The position numbers were made by a program, and so were the translations under genes. The notes under the pieces are model-generated. The model saw only the letters and a program-made list of their open reading frames with translations, was not told the origin of the DNA and did not search any database. Below, one piece after another: positions 1-12,475 of a stretch of 64,000 nucleotides of DNA; position 1 is the stretch's first letter; every line of letters begins with the position of its first letter. The stretch is from Typha latifolia (lineage: Eukaryota > Streptophyta > Magnoliopsida > Poales > Typhaceae): contig CM034103.1 in the NCBI GenBank assembly GCA_019914945.1, positions 7,564,001 to 7,628,000 on the forward strand, in the 5' to 3' direction.

Positions 1-2
1 TT

Positions 3-161
3 TCCACCCCTCAGCCTCTTAAGTTCTCAGCAGTAGCAGGTGCTGCTATTGCTCAGGTGCTACTGCTGAGCAACAGCAGTGGTGCGCAGCAGCAGCACCC
101 TGCTACTGGTGCTGCTACTGGTGCAGCTGCTGCATCACCACAGCAGCAGGTGTGTAATTAA
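3..161 (+). other. Open Ala/Gln/Gly-rich frame, possible 3' end of an exon
   Basis: Frame 3 is open from the window edge to a TAA at 159-161 and would encode a Ser/Ala/Gln/Gly-rich tail (QQQ, AATGAAAA, SPQQQ). The DNA is CAG/GCT-rich. It may be the C-terminal end of a gene that starts outside the window, or only a trinucleotide-rich tract. No domain is recognisable. Confidence 0.2.
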
Positions 162-514
162 AAAAAATAAGAAAGAAAGAAATTAGAAACTAAAGAAAAA
201 AACTCACCCGAGGTCGCCGGAGGTCGAGGTCATCAGATCTTCATCGGAGAACGTCGCCGTAGGTCGAGGTCACCGGAGATCTACTTAGTCGCCAGTGAGA
301 AAGAGAGAAAGAAAGAAAAGAGAGAAAGAGAGAAAGAAAGAAAAGAAAAAAGAGAAAGAGAGAAAGAAAGAAAAGAAAAAAGAGCGAGAGAGAGAAAAGG
401 GAGAAAGAGAGGTGGGTGAGTGGGGGGACATCGGATCCTTTCCATTTGAAGATCTTAGGAAAAAGCTAGATAGCTAATCATCATTATCATTACATAATGA
501 TGATCCTTATAATT
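162..514. repeat. GA-rich low-complexity tract with paired GGTCGAGGTCA motifs
   Basis: About 350 bases without a supportable gene. Two near-identical blocks with the core AGGTCGAGGTCA lie about 40 bp apart near 220 and 262, followed by a purine tract of (GAAA)n/(GAGA)n from about 297 to 412. The Arg/Lys/Glu-only reading frame across it is an artefact of the purine tract. Confidence 0.7.
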
Positions 515-1310
515 AAGGTTCGAAAACTCGAGATTGGGATAAGCCATCTAAAAAAACTATACATATTGGTCGTCTAGATCGGATCAAACTATTTGTTAAT
601 TACATAAAATTCTAAATATTATTTTAAAATATAAGTAAATTTCTAAAAATTTAGAAAAAATGACAAGATATTAGAGAGAGAATGGAAGAACCAAAAACAA
701 AAAAACAAAAAAAAATCTGTCGCAGTGAAAAAGAGAGAGAATGGAATAATCAAAAAGAAAAATATTTTGCTGAAATGAATAAGAAGAGAGAAAAAGAGAC
801 TGAGCGAGAGAGTGTAGAAGAACCAAAAATATAAAAAATCTGCCGCATTGAAGAAGAAGACAGGAGAGTGGAAGAACCAAAAAGATAAAAAAAAAGATAT
901 GCTACAGTGATGAAGAAAAAGAGAGTTGAAGAACCGAAAAAAGGATCAGCCACAGTGAAGAATAAAAAGGAGGGGAGAGAGAGAGAGTGGAAGAACCGAA
1001 AATAAATAAAAAATTGTCGCAGTGAAAAGAGAGGAAAAATATAAAAAAAAACTGTGTTGTCATAAATTTTGTCGCTGGAGTTGAATCTGCGCCGCCGAAG
1101 TTTGCTAGAGCTAGATCTCTACATCGAGAAGCAATGGCTATGGTACAAACAAAAAGATAGAGAAAAAGTGAGAGAGAAAGGAGGAAGAACACGAAAATGG
1201 GGGCATCAATTAAAGTCCCCGAGGGTTGCATCTGGGTCAAATATGTTCCCTGTCAACCAGAACCAGCCGATCCCAATCTAAATCTGAATTGGGATCGACC
1301 AATTTTTCGA
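515..1310. repeat. Dispersed repeat, copy a (TIR-like, GA-rich core)
   Basis: The left end (AAGGTTCGAAAACTCGAGAT, then a run with ATCGGATCAAACTATTTGTTAAT) matches the left end of the repeat at 3386. Its right end carries a 'GATCCCAAT...GGGATCGACC' block like the other copy. The core is imperfect GA-rich tandem sequence with recurrent 'GTGGAAGAACC' and 'CGCAGTGAA'. It is probably a non-autonomous element, class unknown. It lies downstream of exon 3 of the BORCS8-like gene. Confidence 0.5.
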
Positions 1311-1394
1311 TCCATGCTTATAATCCCATGCCAAGAAAGGTTCCCAGAAAATAAAAATGAATCCTTACTACATCCATTAAATTTCCTTTTTGTT

Positions 1395-1580
1395 TAAATA
1401 AAATAGATACAAATAATAGTTGACAAATATAGGTATTTGCTAATGGATACATTAAGATGAACAAATTGAGATGTCCAAGTATTTATGTTGCAAAATCCAT
1501 TCAACAAAAGAAGAATTCGACAAGATGGGCCAGGACAGAAGAAGAGTGCTTTGCAACTTCCAAAATAATTCCACAACAAA
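1395..1580 (-). other. Candidate terminal exon region of the BORCS8-like gene
   Basis: Exon 3 of the BORCS8-like gene ends with a good donor in phase 2, so at least one more exon is needed downstream (lower coordinates). On the minus strand near 1530-1550 there are possible AG acceptors (...TTTTGGAAG, ...TTGCAAAG) followed by open frames with hydrophobic, non-diagnostic tails. I cannot decide between them, and the true last exon may lie outside the window. Confidence 0.2.
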
Positions 1581-1872
1581 ATTATGCACTGGATAGTAAA
1601 GAGAAAATATTCTGATTCAATAAATGAAATAGAATGAGACCCTAAAATTCTTGATTCTCAGTGAGACTTAAAAAAACAAAAATAGGAAATCCTTATAGAA
1701 AAAATTCATGATCCATTGAAGATGCTAATATGATGGCAGAAGGTCTTGGCAGTATAGTAATAATAGCGGTACAACATTTAGATGTATTATAACGGAGGCA
1801 CATATCTAAGTAAACAAGAAAATGTAATATAAATAACAATTTAGTTCTTGGGATAGATAATAGCAAACTTAC

Positions 1873-4800
1873 CCTCTCTTTGGTTGGGATGTTGAAATGA
1901 GAAGAAGAGACTCATTGATGTCCTTAATCATCTCATCAGCAATAGGAAGCCCGTACTCAGCCATTGACCTCACTGAACAAATTGAATCCTCTATATCTTC
2001 CGTATGCAAGGTTACTTCATGAATCTTGTCTGCAAACTTATCCTAGAAACGAAATTGATTTGTCTTATTTTTACTACAATAGGGGAGAGAAGAAATTTGA
2101 AAATCATTCAATTTAATAAATTATAGCACAAGAAGGACCCGACGAGATCTCATACTTGCAAAATAAAAGAACAAAGTGAATTGCTAGATCAACAAGTTAG
2201 TAATACAAGGAGAAAAATGCAAAAAGAAAGAAAGCAGAATACATAAACTAGCAAGTTGAATTAGTAGGTGTAAAACCTATGTTGTATACTTGACTTAAAA
2301 AGTAAAAACTAATTAAAGACAAAAAGATTCTACAGTCAACATGATTATAATCATATAAACAAAAGAGCATAACATCGTAGAATGGTCGCATAGTATAAAT
2401 GCAATGGGAATAGACCCATAATATATGATGCATTGTAGAATGGTAGCATGGTATATATCCAATGGGAATGGATCCATAATACATGATGCATTGGATGATA
2501 ATGATGAATGAAAATTTGAAAAGCAATAACTCCACAGATTTATGGGAAAAAGAAAGACACATTAACATTATTTTTTACTAACTTTCATATGAAAGTAAAA
2601 TAATTCATGGACATATTGACACCATCAAGATAATTCCATTAGATACACAGATGTCAAAGGATGCCCACAACCACAAATCCACCTAGGCTTCAACAAGAAG
2701 GAAATCCTATATTGAAATGGTATCCTTTTCCTGAAAAGAATAAATTGTTTATATTTCCAATATCTCACTTTCTTAATCATGCTAGAAATCAGCATGATCT
2801 TCTTCTGTCTAGTAGAAGTCCAACAGGGTATCTAATTCAGAATATAGCAGGCAACATCCACCCACCTCCAAACCCGCTTTGATTGCATAGACAATGTACA
2901 ACGTCCTATTTCAGGAACTTCAGGTCTACATAAAAATAAACAATTAAAATAGCATAGAATAAGTAATAGGTCTTAGAAATTCCTCTGCTACTTATCTATT
3001 CTCTTTCTATTGTAATCAGAAGAAATGGTTAATGCTGATATATTCTAACATTATACATAGAAAAAATATCAGACTGGATTGCTTATTGCTTCCAGCATAC
3101 AAAAAGAACATGTAGTTCTCAAAATAAATTATACTACAGAACGAATTTCAAGTAAACAATTGTTCTCTTCCACTGACCTAGGAATAAAAAAAAGCACCAA
3201 GCTACTATTTCATTTTCTTTCATTTCCTTTTTATTTGTCTTCTCCATTTACCTTGAAAAGCAGAAGCCTAAGCTTAGATCTCATATAACAAAAATAATTG
3301 TTTTTAAGGATTTTTGCAAGTATACGCCTCAAAAGTTTCTTATTTGTATGCATACCTTTTAAATTCGTATATTTGTAAAAATACTAAGGTTCCAAAACTC
3401 AGTATCGGGATCAGGATGGGCCATCCGAAAAAAAAATATGTATCGGATGTATCGGCCGCCCGTATCGGATTAAACTATTTTTTAATCATATAAATTCTAA
3501 ATATTATTTAAAAATACAGAAAAATTTCTAAAAATTTAGAAAAATAATAAAAAAATTATTATTATTTACATGTAAAGTCTAAAAACTAAAAATTACAGTA
3601 ACTTATTTAAAACTTTAATGAATACCGAGTTAGTTCTTCCTTCTCTTAACTTTTTCTCCTTTTCTTTATTACTACTAAGGCAAATTTTTTTTTTAATTTT
3701 CTTTTCTTTCTTCTCTCTACCTTCTCTCTCCCTTATTGCCACAAGACAAATTTTTTTTTTATTTCTTCTCTCTCCCTCCTCTGTCTCTCTCTCTCTCTCT
3801 TTCTCTCTCAATCTCTCTTTTCCTCTCTTACTATTGCAAGGTAATTTTTTTCTCTGATTTTTTTTTTCATTTCTTCTCTCTCCCTTCTCTTTCCTCTCTC
3901 TATCTCTCTCTCACTCTCCACTCTCTCTTTCATCTATCTATCTCATTCTTTGTTACTACAGCAGATTTTTTTGTTGCAGTAATAGAGATTGAAGGAAAGA
4001 GACAGACAGACAGAGAAAGAGATTGGAGAAAAGAAAGAGAGGAAGAAGAAGAGAGAGGGAGATGATAGAGGGAGAGACTAGAGAGAAATGAGATATGGGG
4101 CACTAGTAAGAAAAGAAATGAAAAAATAGAGAGAAAAGAGAGAGGGAGTGAGAGAAGAGAGAGGGAGAGCCCGTATTAGGCGGGATCGACCGATAAGGCC
4201 AATCCCAACTTGATACGGATCGGGTATCAACTGGATTCCTGGCCGAAACCAATCATGGATCGGAATTGGCTGAAACTTAGAACCATGGTAAATACCTTTC
4301 AAACTCTATTGTTTTTCCATGGATGCCCTTCTTGTTACTTTTTGATAATTATATGTTAAAATCTGAACATTTAATAGATCAAATGGAAAATATGCCCTTA
4401 CTTGAGTCTTTGAGAGTAATGTATGCAAAATAGAATAAGGGTATTTCTGTTTTTTTATTGTTAAATGGATCAAAATCTAATTTTTGGTTAACTGTTACAC
4501 AAGAGTTTTAAGGAGTATCATACAAATATTAAGTTTTTGAGGGGTATGCATATAAGTATCAGTTTTACAGCTATATACACATAAATAATGGACTTAGAAG
4601 GGTATACATGTAAAAAAAACTCACTTTTTTATGTCATCTACTCAAGGAATGAAGTAGATTGACCTGATGAACGGTCAGATGCAGTCCAAAAAGATTTTAA
4701 GGTAAGTAACTCAAATGGACGGTGAGATGCAATCACACAATTAAAATAGATCTTCTCCAAGTAAGAAGGTGTTTGGTTATTAGAAAGTGAAAGAAGAAAG

Positions 4801-6172
4801 TAGTTACTTTTAATAACTTTTTTACTTTGATGTTTTGTTGCAAAAAATAAATTAAAGAAGTGACTTCCTTACCTATCAAAATTAGCTTCACCTTTTCTTT
4901 TCAATTTCCTTTTTTGAGTAGAAAGAGTCATCTCACTGAAGTATAATCACTTTATTAAACTCCACTTTCTAGCAAGTAGCAACCAAACACACCCTAACTC
5001 AAATGAGGGATAACTCCGGCAATCCAAATAGATCTAGACTAAATTGATTCAAATTTCAAATGAATGTCTAAAAACAATCCATGTTGTTCAAAAGAACATA
5101 AAACCCAAATGATGTCAGATCCAACCCAATTCAGCCTAGACCTATATGTTTCAACTTAACACCTAAACCTAGTTCAAATTAGTCTAGATCAAATAACACA
5201 AATCAATGTCAGATGCATTCTACATAATTCTTTTTCAAGGTATCCAAAATGAATGTCAATTAGGCAATCTTCACAATAGATGATGTTGCCTCATATACAG
5301 TTCCAAAGTTAAAGATCAAGTAAACTGAGGAAGTCATATTAAAAAAATTAAACTAACAACATAACCCCAGTATAATCTGGGATATTTCTAAAAAGACAAA
5401 GCCGAACAGGAATCAAAAATTGCTTAGATGGATAATATTTAGCTTTTAGCATTGTGACATCATTTATGATGCAACAGACAATATACCCCCAATTTTCACA
5501 TAACACTATCTGTGCAACTTAACAAAATATATTTTTCATTACGTAGCAAATTTTTATTTCAGTTATACAAATAGGAGGTTCAGTGGATACGAAAGGATTG
5601 AAAATAAAGTTTTGATATGTATGAAGCTACAAAATAAGAAACATTGATCATGTACGCATTTCATACCATAGCCATTTATGTAACTGAGATTTCTATCAAT
5701 CTACGATTAGACTTTACCAAAATGAGCGCAAACAAGATGGGTAGATAAAATTATCTGTGCTCTCCTTTAAATCTACGCTTTTCACAACTAAAGTGTCCGA
5801 AGAAACACAAGTTTTAATCTTCTAAGAAGAAATACCAACCGATCTCTCCACTTTGTACCACGGAAATAAAAGAACCATGGAATCCTTGATGATTCCAAGA
5901 AGCAAGAGAAGAGAATTACCGTGACATTGAGGAGGTGAGGCGCGGAAGCTTGGACGTGCTGCTGGACGAAGAACAACCCCACGGAGGGCTCGTTCGCCAG
6001 ATACTTTATCATCTCATTCACTCCTTCCTCCACTAAAAAAAGTTTCCAAAAATAACGAAACGCTAAAAACGCAAAGATCGATTAAGATGACGAGAGAAAG
6101 AAGGGATCGAGGAATGTGTGGGGGTCGGACTATACCGCTCAAGAAGCCACCGGCAGTAGACAAAGCTTCCAT
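1873..6172 (-). CDS. BORCS8: BORC complex subunit 8 (MEF2BNB) homologue, exons 1-3, 3' end not resolved
   Basis: Three exons are readable on the minus strand: exon 1 6172-6136 (37 nt, ATG), exon 2 6032-5920 (113 nt) and exon 3 2042-1873 (170 nt). All junctions are GT-AG: GAGCG|GTATAG, TTTTTTAG|TG, GTCACG|GTAATT, TTTCTAG|GATAAG, AGAGG|GTAAGT. The spliced frame is open for 106 codons with phase 0 between exons 2 and 3. Residues 13-45 hold the family signature 'LANEPSVGLFFVQQHV', as in animal BORCS8 'LANEPSV.L...Q.HV'. Exon 3 is a helical, acidic segment (TLHTEDIEDSICSVRSM, then GLPIADEMIKDIN) matching the second half of the family. In animals BORC recruits Arl8 to lysosomes and positions them; the plant role is inferred only by homology. 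There is no internal stop or frameshift, so this is probably a live host gene and the only one in the window. Intron 2 is 3.9 kb and TE-loaded. The last exon is not confidently placed. The poly-A/T run at about 6277-6295 lies just upstream of the start. Confidence 0.72.
2377..2492. repeat. Tandem duplication, two 58-bp units
   Basis: 2377-2434 and 2435-2492 both start GTAGAATGGT and end GATGCATT, with about 85% identity by eye. They lie in intron 2 of the BORCS8-like gene. No coding function is visible. Confidence 0.85.
3386..4290. mobile_element. Dispersed repeat, copy b, imperfect terminal inverted repeats
   Basis: Begins TAAGGTTCCAAAACTC and ends GAAACTTAGAACCATG; the ends are imperfect inverted repeats (about 11 of 16 positions). 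The core has long T/C-rich tracts (3650-3960), then GA-rich sequence, then a block of GATCGG/CCGATC words. It shares its left end and general layout with copy a (515-1310). The low-complexity frames inside it (Ser/Leu/Phe-rich) are not genes. It is probably a non-autonomous element inserted in intron 2. Confidence 0.5.
4767..4994. mobile_element. MITE-like element, copy 1
   Basis: Starts GGTGTTTGGTTATTAGAAAGTG and ends CTTTCTAGCAAGTAGCAACCAAACACACCC, so the termini are inverted repeats. The interior matches the repeat at 13972-14173 (both contain TTGGTTGC/TTTGTTGCAAAAAATAAATTA and GTGACTT blocks). About 228 bp and non-coding. The GGTGTTTGGTTG type terminus is common in plant hAT-like MITEs; the superfamily is an inference because I could not define a TSD. 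Confidence 0.6.
4995..5780. other. Intronic sequence without recognised features
   Basis: Remaining AT-rich part of the long second intron of the BORCS8-like gene. I see no exon, ORF of note, or repeat shared with the rest of the window. Confidence 0.5.
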
Positions 6173-6591
6173 CTCGACGGGGAAGAGCAGGAGGTCATCA
6201 CGGCGAAAAGTGGATTAAGAGAACCGGGGGAGAAGGGAAAAGGCTTAAGGCTTAAAAAAACGTGGGAAGATTATTATAAAAAAAAAAAAAAAAAAAGAGG
6301 TCAGACGTCGAGCAGCGTGTGGAACAGGACTCGAACGAAATAATCACGAAAGAACGAGCGGAGAGATGATCGGACAGGCGTTTGCAGTGGCAACGAGGCA
6401 TCCGATTGCTTGCGGGGTATGAATTATGATGATCATCGATAAGCGATGGGTCGCGTTCGAGCCAACCTTCTGGGCTGGGTCGGGCCCCTCCATGGCCTTT
6501 TTTGGATAGGTTGGATTTGGGCCGGGCTGGAAAATGGAACTCCATTTGTGCGGCTGTTACCGCTGCAACCTTTGCTATGTAACTACACGAA

Positions 6592-6994
6592 GGGTATCAA
6601 AATAAATGAGCGGCTCCAGCTCAAGCTTCGCCCGTGTGAAGCTTAGGCTCGACTCAGAAAATTATATATATTATAAGGCTTGATCGGCTTGGTTCTATAG
6701 GCTCATTTTAAGGCTTGGCAGCTTGATCAAATTCAGCTTGAGTAATAGGCTCATTTTAAGGCTTAGCAGCTTGGCCTCGATCAAATTCAGCTTGAATAAT
6801 AGGCTCAGTTTGGCTCGGCTTAAAAATAGCTTAGTTATATGCTTGGCTTGGCTCATACTACCTCGATTTTAGTTCAATTTGAAAATAGGGTCAATTCAGT
6901 TTGAGCTCTGCTCGACTTAAGTGAAGTTAAGTCTTAAAAAAATTAGGCTCGAAATTAATTTCAAATTCGCCTAGGCTCAACTCATTTACATCCC
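6592..6994. mobile_element. GGCTCGGCTTGG-rich short repeat element with inverted ends
   Basis: About 400 bp built of repeated GGCTTGGCTCG/AGGCTCATTTTAAGGCTTGGCAGCTT words. The left end (GGGTATCAAAATAAATGAG) and right end (CTCATTTACATCCC) are imperfect inverted repeats. 'AGGCTCATTTTAAGGCTT' occurs twice (about 6708 and 6750). Non-coding, located about 400 bp upstream of the BORCS8-like start codon. Confidence 0.5.
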
Positions 6995-7345
6995 TAGCTA
7001 AGCGATAAAATATTTCCAAAAGTATAGCACTATTCAAATTATTTCCAAAGCTACAACTTTTGCTAGTTCAGCATCACGTGAGAAATCACTATCTTAGACA
7101 GTGATTCATAGTAATTTTATCAATACATCGATATCTTAGAAAATTATTATTTTCTATATAAAGGATGTTAGGAAAAGTGATTTATAAAACTCTATCTAGA
7201 AAGGACGATTTATAAATCTGAAACAAAGATTTATATTGTATACTAGAAAATTATTTTCTGCTAATTAAATCGCTTTCCCAAAACACGACTTACATAATGC
7301 TCTCTAGAATAGGGTTTTAACTAATTAAAATACTTTCATTGATAA
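6995..7345. other. AT-rich spacer
   Basis: No gene. Contains loosely repeated TCTAGAA/TTATAAA words and a good CACGTG box at about 7076. Nothing else stands out. Confidence 0.4.
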
Positions 7346-9248
7346 TGAAACACCCGCCACCAAATATATGTGCCTCCCATGTGAGTGGAACCCATGTGAT
7401 TTTCGCATGACCTGTTGGTCAAGTTTCTACACAATAATAAGATAACGACCTCACATTTCTACAAATAATACAATAAAAAAAAACTCAAAATACCACAGGT
7501 CGTAAGAAGCCCCAAAATACATATCCATACAACTTAAATAGGGTAAATACCTGCGTACCACAGTGAAATAGATAAAAGAGACTATGAACAACTTTTCACT
7601 AGCTCCTTACAAACTCGGGGTCATCAACTAATCTAAAAATATTTCCACTGAAGGTAATGAGCACAAAGCCCAGCAAGTATACCTCTACAATCTAAAAGTA
7701 GTGTAAGAAATGATGTCACAAAATATGCATGTGTAGCAACATGATCATAATAATGCATCCATGCAACATGTCTATCATGCCCATATCTACAACTCACATA
7801 TAATAATAAGGGAATACATGATATGCATCGTTTAAACTATCAAATCTTTGCTCTCATGCTGCCAGAGAGCCATAGCTATAAATTATCATGATATACTCAT
7901 TGAGCTATCCACCACATCATAAACACATGCTCACCAATCATCTTATACATGAGGAGGGATAGACATCTAGTGGTACTATCGCCCATACATGTTTGGCGAC
8001 GCTGCATATGACTGGTTGTCTGTGGCCAACAGACTAAGGACCCGAGTCGTAAGCCCATATCTCCCTCTCTACAATCATCGCCACTTGTAGCGGGATAGTC
8101 AAAAGCACTCAGCTCATCAGTGGACGCTCTAAATTATAGTTTCATATCACCAATATCTAATCTCTGACAAGGCAATGTAATCGCTTGAATGCCACTCAAG
8201 CTAACGACCTCAGGCAAAAACTATTTATCTCATAGGCACCATACAATGAACTCTACTGTTAACTCCGAGTTGAGTTAGTGAAGGGCACTGCCTAGTCCGG
8301 ACTTAACTATGTGGTAATACATGCAAGTGGTGCAATGATAACATCATCGATCATATGACATGTACATCAAAGTTATCATACTCAAGTATGCACCAACAAC
8401 CCGTAAATAACTATGAAGTAATAAAGTAAATATGATAACATTGACCAATAAATAAATTATTTGCACACATGTGATTTGTATATCATGAATTCATAAAATC
8501 AACATCACATCAATGTTACACTATTCTTAGATTACGAAGGATTTACTTGCCTGACAAGTTTCCAAGTTAATCAACTTCAACCGCACCACGAATCATCCTT
8601 GTATAGCATGGAGTCCACCTTGATAATGAAAGTAATGAAAACATGAGCATAACAATTCTACCACTAATTAATTAAATAACCCTACTGACATCCGATATAG
8701 GTTTGAGTAGGTTTATCAAAAATCTTTACCTTTATTAATCCAATAGAGTGGGTATATTAATTATGACGGTCTGACGCACCAATAACAGTTATTAATATAA
8801 TTCTCATCATATTTACCGTTCGACTAGTTACTATCGATTCGAAGTAAATAAAATATACCACATTGGGTTAATTTACTCTATTTAATATAGCCGCACATCT
8901 AATATAGTTATCAAACTCCAATTAGAGATAAATTCCCATTAAAGCAATTCGTAGTGGTACTCTAATTTATTAATATTAATTTATGTCAATTACTATATCT
9001 AACAATACTATTCCTTATCAATAATTAATATTAAGGATCAAATTTGCCAACAATAATTAAATAACATGACCAAAGTAATTTAAAATAATTAGGGAGTAAT
9101 TACTTTACTTGGGCTAACTCAAAGCCTAAGAGTCCAACACAAGCCCATCAGATTGGGCCCAAGACCCTAAATGAACTAACCTTGTAATGCCTAAAAGCCT
9201 CTTGGGCTAGGCCGCAGCCCGACCCACCAACTTGGGATGGACTGCTTG

Positions 9249-9596
9249 TGTAACAACCTGCCTAAAAAAAACTTTTTTAAGAATAAAATAAAATAAAATG
9301 TTTTTGGGCATGACGTGGCTGGCCTCGTGCCCATGCAAGCTACGGGCCCCGGCGCCACCTCCCTCCACCGCTTCTCTTTCTCCCTATATATATATATATA
9401 TATATATCTCTCTCGCCGAGGCCGACTTACCGCCGCCGTCGTCGGAGCTTCCCTTCCCACCGCCTCTCTCTCTCCATCTTTTTCTTCTCCCCACTCTCTC
9501 TTTTGATCTCTCTCTCTCCTCCTTCCCTCAAACTCTCTCTCTCTTTTTCCTCGTGCCACTGCTGGCCTACCGCCACCGGGGTAAATTTCTCTCTTT

Positions 9597-9641
<45 letters not shown>

Positions 9642-12475
9642 ATCTAGCTCTCTTTCTCTTGCCCTTGGGCTCAGGCTCATTGGAGCTGAGCCGCCGGCGA
9701 GAGGCTAACCCCTGGATGGCCACCAGCGGCCAGTGCCCTCCCCGCCGGCCCGAGTCCGCAATCCCCGTCCCTCACCTTCTCTCTTTCTTCCCTTCCTCTT
9801 CTTTTCTTCTTCTTCTTCTTCTTCTTCTTCTTCTTCTTTCTTCTTCCTTCTTATTTCTTCTTTCTTCCTTTCTCCTTTCTTCTCCGTCAGCTCTCCTCCT
9901 CCTCTTTCTGCACAGTGCTGTGTAGCAGAGCATTGGTGGCATTATTTATTTATTTGTTTATTTTAATTTTTTTTATTTATTTAGTGAGGTATTGCTTTCT
10001 TAATTAATCTAGATAACTTATTTAGACATTAATTATTTTAATAATAATGTATATTCTTCAACATTATGATTATTAATTATAATTAATATAATTAATGATT
10101 AACTAGGTTATAAACTATTATGCATAAATATATGTAATACTTATATTTATTTAATTATGCATTTATATTTCTATTAGATTAATAGATAGTGTTGTAAATT
10201 ATAATTATTAGATTTATGTACTGATATTCATAATATATGCATTTTAAGTAATCTTAATAATTCATTTGTGTAGAATAAGATACTAGTCTTATTAATTAAT
10301 TAATTATTTTGTATAATTAAGTAAATACTATATAACTTCTGATTAATCAAGATAGAGTAAGAATTATAAAATTTATCATAAAATAGATCTTGTCTATACG
10401 TATATCGTATTTATAATTATTTAGCTTTTATTTTATAATTACATATTTAAAATATTTAAAATAAAAAGAAACAAACCTTTCTCCTTATGTTATAACTAGC
10501 ATTTTACGATAATAATATAATTATAGCGTTTGAATCCTATCTATAATATAGATCTAATTATGTAATCAAAAATAAAAAAAAGTGATTCTAAACCTTTATA
10601 TTTTACTTGAATTAATTCTAATTAGATAAACGACTAACTTCATGCTACTTAAATATTTTCAGATCCTGAACCCCTTATTTGAGATCCCGTGGACCCTGTC
10701 GATGAGTTGACATGTGATTAATAAGGGATACGTGGTTTGAATCTTCTGATCAAATGTGAGTAGTCTTATCCCCTAGATGTCTTTCTCAAATTAGGTTATA
10801 TTATATATTATGCACATGCATGTTTTGGCCTCCATGATTATATGACTTTATCTAGAGATGATTACAGTCGAGCATATTTTATCATGCATTTGATTAGGTT
10901 GTTCTAGGATATGAGTACATTGGTGATATATAGAGATGATGAGAAATGATTATATTATTCTAATACTATATCCAGTTGATCTGTAGCATGAGTATGCATG
11001 TAATAGATTAGCATGATTTTGCATGTGTTGATTATATAGTTGGAGACTACATTGCATCATTTTTCTCTTGATTCCTGTTCCACCTAAATTCCTGTTATGC
11101 ATTGACTTGTTATCTACTAGATATATGCATATGATTTGTCATTTAGAAGGAAATCATAAAATGTGATTGATAGGATAGTTGATAGAAAGTGTGAGGATAT
11201 TCGAGTGGGTGCGAGGGTTAGGACGCGCTTGGTGGATGATTGAACGCTCGACATAATCACGATCATGTGGCCTTACATCTAAGGTCATTAGTCTGTATGC
11301 ACAGTAGACATTCGAACACATGCCATTCGTTAAGGTATATGTGGCGAGTTATCCTCACGAGATTTGTATCAGATAAAAAGGTGCCTAGTTTGGATGGATG
11401 TTGATACCCTTAACGAATAGCAGGGTATGGTTATATTTGAGATATTCCTTGAGGATGATAGAGTATGCTCTGAGCTTTCGAGCATGATGTTGAGATTGGG
11501 TACCGGGTGTTGACTGTGCATAGTGGTCTAGTATGATGATGACATATAGAGCTGACATTGATGACTAACATGTTGAGAATGCATATGATTTCATTATCAT
11601 TTGATTACCTGATTATCGAGTTGTCAATATACATCATATATGGTTGTATTTGATATCATAGCATGGTCATGGTCGGCATGCATCATGTGTCATATTTGAG
11701 AGAGAGTTATGATGATATTATGATATGGAGATTTATTTACTCATTGTCGAAGATTATATACTGTTATGACTAATGACATGTTATCTACATTTCAATTATA
11801 TATTATTGAGGTTACATTCATACACTCATTCATGACATGATGCTCTTTCTAATTTATATTACCCAGTATATGATTTACTCTTTGTTTGGCTTCACTAATT
11901 CAGGGTAAGGTCTATTCACTAAGTCTTTTGCTCATGACTCTCTTTATTTCTTTTCTAACCCCCATAGATAATATGGTACATGATACTGACTTGAGATATC
12001 CCGAGGAGATATTTTAGAAAGATGAGATGAGCTATAGACGTGAGATGGTATAGAAGATAATTTAATCAGATATTGAGTTGTACCATTATTTAATATTTGT
12101 ACTTCATTGTATAAACGATAATTAGTATAATATAGGTCAGATTATAGTGTACTCGTGTATCAATTGTTTAGTTGTATCTTAATAGTTTATTGTGGCTGTG
12201 TGGGTCCTACCCGGATTAATTAGTGGTCTAGTGTATATTATTGTGATCTTAGATATTCATATGTTAATAAGTTTATTTGGTTGATAGTATATTTTATTTG
12301 GTGTTGGATTATGTGAGCATGAATATGTTAGCAGATAGTATTTGATGATGTCATGATTGTATGTGCATAGGAGAGTATCTGTGCGTGATGGGCCCCGCCC
12401 GACCTGTCACGTGCGCCGCGCGTGCCGTGTGGGCGCGTGGGCGTGCATGTGCCCGTGCCAAGCGGGGGCATTATA
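9249..12475 (+). mobile_element. Solo LTR F1 (3.2 kb)
   Basis: Starts TGTAACAACCTGCC and ends GGGGGCATTATA (degenerate GTTACA). Flanking 5-mers GCTTG (9244-9248) and GCCTG (12476-12480) form a TSD with one transition. It is nested in F0, whose sequence resumes at 12481. Layout: GC-rich first 500 bp with CT and CTT microsatellites, then about 2 kb AT-rich, then a GC-rich 3' end. It is closely collinear with F2 (21991-25189). There is no protein-coding content; Ser/Leu-rich frames over the CT tracts are artefacts. Confidence 0.85.
9385..9890. repeat. Microsatellites inside LTR F1: (TA)n, (CT)n, (CTT)n
   Basis: (TA) near 9386-9406, (CT) near 9600-9650 and (CTT) near 9806-9837. The same order of CT then CTT tracts recurs at the same place in F2 (22180-22220, 22330-22365, 22510-22570) and, inverted, in F4 (41212-41440). 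They are therefore part of the LTR rather than chance tracts. Confidence 0.85.

Noticed and set aside
295..477. Lys/Arg/Glu-only ORF
   Set aside because: Translation of a GA purine tract.
5788..6033. Single 81-codon ORF on the minus strand
   Set aside because: Only its first part is coding (exon 2); it runs on through the GT donor at 5919 into intron sequence.
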